From NCBI GenBank assembly GCA_023935145.1, contig CM043700.1:25204001-25268000 (forward strand): 64,000 nucleotides of DNA. Reading direction: 5' to 3'. Source of the stretch: Bretschneidera sinensis. Lineage: Eukaryota; Streptophyta; Magnoliopsida; Brassicales; Akaniaceae. Numbering within the stretch: the stretch's first letter is position 1; every line of letters begins with the position of its first letter. The position numbers were made by a program, and so were the translations under genes. The notes under the pieces are model-generated. The model was not told where the DNA came from and did no database searches. It saw only the letters and a list, made by a program, of their open reading frames with translations. This document shows, piece after piece, positions 56,969 through 64,000 of this stretch.

Positions 56969-59900
56969 ATGGCTACTCTAACCCCAATTTCTCAATCTCA
57001 ATCCCTTTTTAACAAACACCATCTCGCAAAATCACCACTACCCGCAAACCCCAATTTCACCTCCAGTTTCTTGCCCCCAAAGTCCCCACCATCATCTCTT
57101 CTGTTTCAAGCTCCTCGCAGAATTACCAGAATGCCCTTGAAGAGCGCTGTAGTGGCGGCGACGACTGCAGAGAAGCCCAGAAAGCGTTACCCTGGAGAGG
57201 CCAAAGGGTTTGTCGAGGAGATGAGGTTTGTAGCCATGAAACTGCACACAAAGGAGCAGGCCAAGGAGGGGGAGAAGGAGGTGAAGCAGCCCGAGGAGCA
57301 GACCGTTAGGAAATGGGAGCCATCTGTTGATGGGTACTTGAGGTTCCTCGTGGATAGCAAGTTGGTGTATGATACCTTTGAAGAAATCATTGAAAAGGCG
57401 GCTTTTCCTAGCTGTGAGTTGGGCTTTTCTGAGGTTTTTTTTTTTTTTTAATCATTTTTTGGGTGCCCTTTGGTTACTCTTTATCGTTTTTGGTTGTGTG
57501 AATGGCTTTTTAGCTTGTTTTTGCAAAAAAAAAAAAAAAATGTTAGTTCAGTGTTTTATTTTTTTTTGTTAGTAATTTTGTTGGTACAGTGTGAGCTTTA
57601 GCTGTTTGCTCTGTTGGATTTTCTTCCTAGCGGCTGGGCCTTATTGCGAAGTAGCTTGTTTTAAATTGAACTGTTTGGTCTTTTCGGTTTCAGTTTTCTG
57701 CTTGGTGAAATGATTTTGGATGTCCTTTTGGGAATTTTAGTATTGTTGTACGAACAATTGGTCTACTGTTCTATTTTTTTAAGTGCCTCAAATGTTGTTG
57801 TTTTCTTAGCTTAGTTTAGTTGAACTGTTGCTTCTGTGATTGTCCAAAGCCCGTGTCTGAACGTGTTTATGTTGGAGGATAATCTATGTCATTGATTTCT
57901 AAGGCTCCATTACTTTGGTGGGTGGATGTGATTCTTACTTGAGTTGGATATTCTGAAGTTGCTCTATTAATTTAATCTGATTTTTATTTATGTAAGATGC
58001 TCCTTTCTACATGGGTAATTATATTTGAATAGGTGCACTTTAATATACGTTAGATCCCCAAACTGAAAAACTTTTGGGGGCCTATTGGCTTTTGCTTGGT
58101 TCTCTCAATCCAATTAAAGGTGATAGAAGTCTAGTAACTAAACAAAGGTATGTTGTATTGATATAACCAAAAGACGGAGATCATGATTCGACTAGAAGTA
58201 TCTAGTGTTGATAGTAATATTATGTTAAAGATAAATTGGATGGTCACTTTTGTGCTTTGCATAGGTTGTTGGACTTGGCCTTCTTTGGAATGACCTGCTT
58301 TTGAGTGAAGTTCATTACTGCATTTCTTGATAATTGAGTTGGTGAGTGGGTTATGGATTTGTCTTTAGTTGATGAGTTTTGCGCAAGTTTTAAGTATTTT
58401 TGCACTCTTATTATTTTTCTCGCTTTAATTAAAAAAATGGTGAATTTCAAGTGATTTGATTTTGTTCCTGACCAATAAGCAACTCTATTCATAAGTTGGT
58501 TAGGATCCTTTAGTTACTTGAATATGTGGCATGCTCAAAGATTCGAAATGCTTAATCAAATGTATATACTAAAATCACTTTAATGTTATTGCCTAAACCA
58601 TTAAGCCTCCTGATTGCTTAATACTCCAAGATGGTGTGGGTGTGTGGCGAATAATTGGAACTATGAGTTTTATACTTGTCATATTTTAGATACCTGCCTT
58701 ATGTTATATAAGTTTACTCTATATATGACCATCAAAAGGGTTCCATCTTTTGCCTTTGATGTGCATCTATAGCGCCAACATCTGAGCACCATCACCTCAT
58801 GAGGCTTATGAGAGAAATTGTGAATATATGACAAGAAATAGCGTAAATACTATCTGTGCTGTGTTAAATAGAGAAAATTGAGATTATTCTTTATCGCTGA
58901 TGACTTGTAGTTAATTACATCAAGGGGAGGTTTTCATTTGTTCATTCTTTTTTAATATTCACAAATTAGATCTTTTGTTGGTCTGCATATACCAATTTAA
59001 GATAGAATGGCATCAGTGGTTGCTAATCATAGGTTGATATTCAAGTTCTTTGTTGCTTTGTGTGCGTCAACCAGTTCTCTCAAGTTTGTTCCTGAGCATG
59101 TGACTGGTATTCTTTTTGCATCTTCCTATGCTCTTTTATGAGGCTAAAAGCCTGAGACTTTTATGCTGTTCTGATGTAGATGCTGAGTTCAGAAACACTG
59201 GATTGGAAAGGTCTGAGAAATTGGCAAAGGATTTGGAGTGGTTCAAAGAGCAAGGCTATGACATTCCGGTCCCGGAACCTTCTTCTCCAGGAATTACCTA
59301 TGCGGAGTATCTTAAGGAATTATCAGAGAAGGATGCCCAAGCATTTATATGCCACTTCTACAACATATATTTTGCCCACAGTGCTGGTGGTCGAATGATT
59401 GGGAAAAAGGTACAAAAATTTACCTTCCAAAAGTGTTTCCAATGTTATGTTAGTATGCCATGATTACTTGGACAAAGTTATCCACTACTGGGGGCATAAA
59501 CTTGGTTTTGGGTTTGTTTGATTTACCACTGTTATAAGGTAGGAACATGGTTAAATTGTCAAACTACTCTTGTCCGCCCAAAATAACCCATGTTGCTGCT
59601 CTGGTTCTCAACATAAAATAGCTGCTGGGACTATATGTGGCTATTAAATTCGATTAAGTGAATCGTGGGTATTTCAATGTGTTTTATTTCTCCTTGTTCC
59701 CTGTTTTGGATAGTATGAGACACCTAACAGCTGTGTCTGACTGTGGTTATATAGAAATAATCCATATGCATGCCCATCTTCGGTCATGTCTGATGGATGC
59801 ACTTATTGTGGTGAGCTCGACCTGTATGGTTCTTTCGTGATTTTCCTTGAGATTTGGTGATAACACATGTCACGTGATTTAATTTGTTAGGTAACCCACT

Positions 59901-60221
59901 GAATTATTCTATTTTTTTTCTTCAATTAAGGTAGCTGAGAAGATACTTAACAAGAAGGAGTTGGAGTTCTATAAGTGGGATGGTGACCTCCCTCAACTGT
60001 TACAAAATGTTAGGGATAAGCTGAATAAGATTGCTGAGGTAATCTTTCTTGATGTTCTCTTGCAAAACTCTCGTGTAAACCTTGTCTATTGGTAATAAAG
60101 ACAGATAATGATACATGCAATTACACAGGGCTGGACTAGAGAGGAAAAGAACCATTGTCTGGAAGAAACTGAGAAATCATTCAAGTACTCGGGGGAGATC
60201 CTCCGACTAATATTGTCATGA
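56969..60221 (+). CDS. HO1: Heme oxygenase 1, plastid, 4 exons
   Basis: The exons are 56969-57413, 59180-59409, 59931-60038 and 60129-60221, giving 291 aa (Arabidopsis HY1 has 282). The introns of 1766, 521 and 90 bp all have GT-AG ends. The first about 60 residues are Ser/Pro/Lys-rich and acid-poor, as in a chloroplast transit peptide. The mature part has [19 protein letters not shown] with the proximal heme His in [17 protein letters not shown] is the Gly-rich distal helix. The end [20 protein letters not shown] is typical of the HO1 group, which separates it from the divergent HO2 type. HO1 opens heme with ferredoxin electrons to biliverdin IXa, CO and Fe2+ in plastids, the first committed step to the phytochrome chromophore. 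An AATAAA signal lies at 60391-60396, about 170 bp after the stop. Confidence 0.95.
57414..59179 (+). other. Intron 1 of heme oxygenase 1
   Basis: This long first intron (1766 bp) is T-rich on the sense strand and has no recognisable element. The acceptor is TGATGTAG before ATGCTGAG. Confidence 0.85.
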
Positions 60222-62780
60222 TATGCCCTTGTGATCTTGTATAAGTAATGGCGCAAGCCTCATAATCCATGTCTGTATAATTTTTTCTGGGTTCAACGTG
60301 TTTGTATTTAAAGCCTTCTACATTTTCCTTGTAACATTAAATCAAAAAGTTGCAACTTTTGTGCATAATCAGATCTTAATTCAAGATATCAATAAATTCA
60401 GATCTTCACAAAGAAAGCCGGGTAATACCATTACCTTTGTCTGCCTTCACAGCATCCATTTATGGGCAAGAGGACCAGAGGGGCTGCCTCGATAAAATTA
60501 TAGAAGGAAGGCCAAAAAAGAAGAAGAACAATTTGATAAGCAAGATTCAGTATTACATTTCTTTTTCTTTGTGTTTAATTGAATTCCAATAAAATATCTT
60601 TTCAAACTTATTAAAATTTAATCAAATCATTCGTTAATTGATGTTTAATTATAATTTAAAATTTAATAAAGATTTGAGTTATGTAGAACATAGTTTGTTG
60701 GATGATAAAATCCAATTTGCTTCGATAAAATAGTAGAGGGATCAGAAGTGCGGCGAGTTAATCAAAACTAGAAAACTTTTTCCGTATTTTGAAGTAAACA
60801 AATTTGATAAACAAAAACCCAATCAAAATTTTCATCTAATTAAAATATAGAGTTCCAAGTAAAAAAATCCACTTAATCTTTTACTGTCGTCATCTCTTCC
60901 ATTCCTACAATAGTCGTGAGCTGGGTCACCGACTCACTATCATGCCTCCTCCAAGAGCAATAGCATCACTCAACTCCCACCACCATCGCCTTGATGATCG
61001 TCAAATTACCTCCAAAAATCCTCAAATTTGTCAGTCTCTAGCCTGAACAACCTCCCTCACACGTGTGCTATGCATGCACTCTGTTAGAATTTTCGTCAAT
61101 TGTCATATGGAAGTAGCTATTAGAGATCCAAAAACTGGAGGGTAATTTGAGACGAACGCTAAAACCGCAGGGTACTTATAAATAAAAATCCTACCATATA
61201 ATGAGACTGTATTGCGGAAGGAATGAGGTGAGATAGTTATTGTTCATTGCTTGGTTCACGAATTGGATTAAACATTAGTTCAATCTAATTTCAATGTTTG
61301 ATTCACGAAAATACATGTTGGATTAGAGTTTAATTAGGTTATAAATGACTAAAATATCTTAAACATATAATAGGCGAAATTGAATCAAAATAGAATAATA
61401 AAAATAATATAAAATAATAAATATAGAATATATATATTTATATAATCGTATAATATTGTAATAATAATGATATAAAAATAATATAATAACAAAATGATAT
61501 AATAATTAATAATTAATAAAATAACACCATTGTAACGAGTGAAGATTGATGTAGTTGCATTTTGTAATTAATTTATGTGATATAAATAACAGTGCTAAAC
61601 ATAGGCGAAATGACTATCAAAGCGGGTTTGTGTTTCAGTTCGGGCTCAATTTTTTTCAAAAAAAATTCGATTATAAATTATTCAGATTCAACCCCAATTT
61701 TAATGTGAATCCAACTCCCAACTCCTAAGCCCTATCCCAATAACTCAAAATACTCGACCCACTAATTTGGGGATTGAATTACTCATATTCCACCAACCCT
61801 TTTCTTTAAACGACACCTTTTGTTCTTCATTTTTTTTGTTTTGGTCTTGTCTCACCTAGGCTCCGTCTCTGTGCTGTGACTGCTCTCTCTAGCGTTTCTC
61901 CCCCTCTCTAGCATTCTGTGATGAGAAATCGTTGAGTGCAGCAATGCAACAGTTAACTGTGCATTTGAAGAATTGAAGGCATTTCTCGATCTAAGTTTTA
62001 TGAAATAAAAAATATACATAAATATGAAAAAAAGTTTTATCAAATATTTATAATAATCATTTAAAACTAAACCAAACTCAAATTGCTCTGAGTTTATGAT
62101 GGCTAACGGTAGAAATTAGGAAAGCATACAATTATACAAATGAGTTATTGTGATTTGTTTTTGTTTTGACTTTTGATAGTGAAGATGTTATAACAGTGTC
62201 AAATTGCTTAGTTCAGTAGTTTGGGTTTCGTTTTTATTTTTTAAGCACAATCTTTTTGTTATTTGTTGTACTAGGGAGCTATATTTCAAGATCAGGCATG
62301 AAGACCACAAAACAATAAAAACACAACCAAAAAAAAGGCCTAAATATAAATAGGTAGTTGTATTTTACTTTTTATTCATTCAATTAAATATAAAAAATAT
62401 ATAAGAGTAATTTTTGTCAATTGAAATAGTTTAAAATGATATTTAAATTTAAATATAATTTTTAAATTTTAATATATTTATCCTATAGGTTAACAAATAT
62501 CCTTCAAACAACTGTTAACCAACCCTTCCAAATTAATTAACACAAATTAATCTAACAGTGCGGTGTAATTTATTCAATTATTTACTACAAGCCAAGATTA
62601 CACAAAAATGGCTTTTACCCGAAAGGATTATTATGTTTTTTCCTTTTACACAACTGCAGACACAGCTTGAGAGATTAACCCACCACGACATTTGTTAACC
62701 CATCCCAACCCACTCGTCCTTTGGTTGAGAAAAAATTCTCACTTGGAATAATGTTATTAGAGATTGTAGTACAAAGATTA
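60222..62780. other. Intergenic DNA after heme oxygenase 1
   Basis: The first about 380 bases hold the probable 3' UTR. The rest is AT-rich with an ATAATA-type stretch at 61380-61530. I see no supported gene. Confidence 0.6.
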
Positions 62781-62789
62781 ATTTCATTC

Positions 62790-63905
62790 TTAAATAAAAA
62801 TAAAATATTTTTTTTTCTCTTCTTAAATTATTTAACCATAAAATGAACTATTGTATCATGTATATCTCTTGATACTGTGTTACTTTTTCTTGGTAGAGAC
62901 TCAAGGGTCATCTTGGAATGGTCATCCATAATGGCCCTTTTATCTTCACATTCTCCGGTTTCAAGCCGTCCGATCCCTTCCTAAGTAATTACATATAACA
63001 GATGCCAAAGAACGTACGTGACCCTGTTAATGTGAATGTATCTTTACTCATTCATTCTTTAAATGAAAATAAAATTTTTTTTCTCTTCTTAAATTATTTA
63101 ACGATAAAATGAACTCTTGTATCATATATATCTCGTGACACTGTGTTACTTTCTCTTGGTAGAGACTCAAGGGTCATCTTGTAATGGTCATCCATAATGG
63201 CCCTTCTATCTTCACGCTCTCCGGTTTCTAGCCGTCCGATCCCTTCCTAAGTAATTACATATAACAGATGCCAAAGAACGTACGTGGCCCTGTTTATGTG
63301 AATGTATCTTTACTTATTCATTCTTTAAATGAAAATAAAATATTTTTTTTTCTCTTCTTAAATTATTTAACAATAAAATGAACTCTTGTATCATGTATAT
63401 CTCGTGACACTGTGTTACTTCCTCTTGGTAGAGACTCAAGGGTCATCTTGTAATGGTCATCCATAATGGCCCTTCATGGTCATCCATAATGGCCTTTCTA
63501 TCTTCACGCTCTCTGGTTTCTAGCCGTTCGATCCCTTCCTAAGTAATTACATATAACAAATGCCAAAGAACGTACGTGGCCCTGTTAATGTGAATGTATC
63601 TTTACTCATTCATTCTTTAAATGAAAATAATTTTTTTTTCTCTTCTTAAATTATTTAACGATAAAATGAACTCTTGTATCATGTATATCTCGTGACACTG
63701 TGTTACTTTCTCTTGGTAGAGACTTAAGGGTCATCTTGTAATGGTCATCCATAATGGCCCTTCTATCTTCACGCTCTCCGGTTTCTAGCCGTCCGATCCC
63801 TTCCTAAGTAATTACATATAACAGATGCCAAAGAACATATGTGGCCTTGTTAATGTGAATGTATCTTTACTCATTCATTCTTTAAATGAAAATAATTTTT
63901 TTTTT
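62790..63905. repeat. Four-copy tandem array, about 267-bp unit
   Basis: The units carry GGTAGAGACTC/TTAAGGGTCATC at about 62892, 63159, 63427 and 63717, so the steps are 267, 268 and 290 bp. The third unit is longer because GGTCATCCATAATGGCC is present twice within it (63453 and 63477 region). Each unit also holds CCTTCCTAAGTAATTACATA and CATTCATTCTTTAAATGAAA. The units are highly alike, so the array is recent. No ORF spans the units. Confidence 0.9.
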
Positions 63906-64000
63906 CATTTGATGGTTAAATTGATAGTCTCAAGATGATTAAATATATAAGAAAAAAGATTGATATATTTGATGATTAACTTAAGAAGAGATTGATAAAT

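Noticed and set aside
1..64000. CRISPR arrays, operons or bacterial insertion sequences
   Set aside because: No regularly spaced short repeats or prokaryotic gene layout exist. All evidence is for a plant nuclear genome.

Overview
This is a nuclear segment of a flowering-plant (dicot-like) genome. It is AT-rich, with three spliced genes of plant-specific families, one nuclear tRNA gene and a large load of plant transposable elements. I could not fix the species. Four genes look functional: an SPX-domain phosphate-sensing gene (24921-27916, +, 3 exons, 288 aa), a secreted class III peroxidase (37652-39395, +, 4 exons, 324 aa), a tRNA-Ser(GCU) gene (56314-56395, -) and plastid heme oxygenase 1 (56969-60221, +, 4 exons, 291 aa). 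I placed exon borders by hand from GT/AG sites and reading-frame continuity.

Positions 1-17919 are one large tandem duplication. Copy A is 1 (or beyond the left edge) to 7457, and copy B is 7458-17919. Each copy carries the same succession: a minus-strand Ty3/gypsy element of the Tat type (archaeal-type RNase H next to the usual one, 5' LTR retained), a LINE scrap, an AT-rich flank and a solo copia LTR. In copy B the integrase end and an antisense ORF are also visible. Copy B differs by an about 712-bp hAT-like insertion and an about 550-bp indel that holds a 42-codon gene-like fragment.

Positions 19446-24247 hold a decayed plus-strand copia element. After the SPX gene come an AT-rich zone and a pol-less Tat derivative (about 30850-34162). 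Next are a 593-bp hAT non-autonomous element with exact 8-bp target duplications (35910-36502) and a LINE zinc-domain fragment (about 36850-37310, -). These lie just upstream of the peroxidase gene.

From 39.4 to 48.6 kb there are MITE-like repeats, an AT/AG microsatellite, a solo SIRE-like copia LTR (42084-43226), a transposase-associated-domain fragment (43783-44235) and a 2.1-kb CACTA element (44474-46606). The CACTA element has a 3-bp target duplication and two in-phase exon-like segments, so it appears to have captured a host gene piece.

A full-length but mutated copia element with two LTRs and TCTTT target duplications (49578-54818, -) sits inside AT-rich sequence that resembles a pararetrovirus coat-protein zinc-finger region. 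After the tRNA and heme oxygenase genes, the window ends in a four-copy about 267-bp tandem array (62790-63905).

The host genes do not form a pathway together. The best regulatory signal is a pair of perfect GNATATNC sites 103-133 bp upstream of the SPX start codon, which suggests induction by phosphate starvation.
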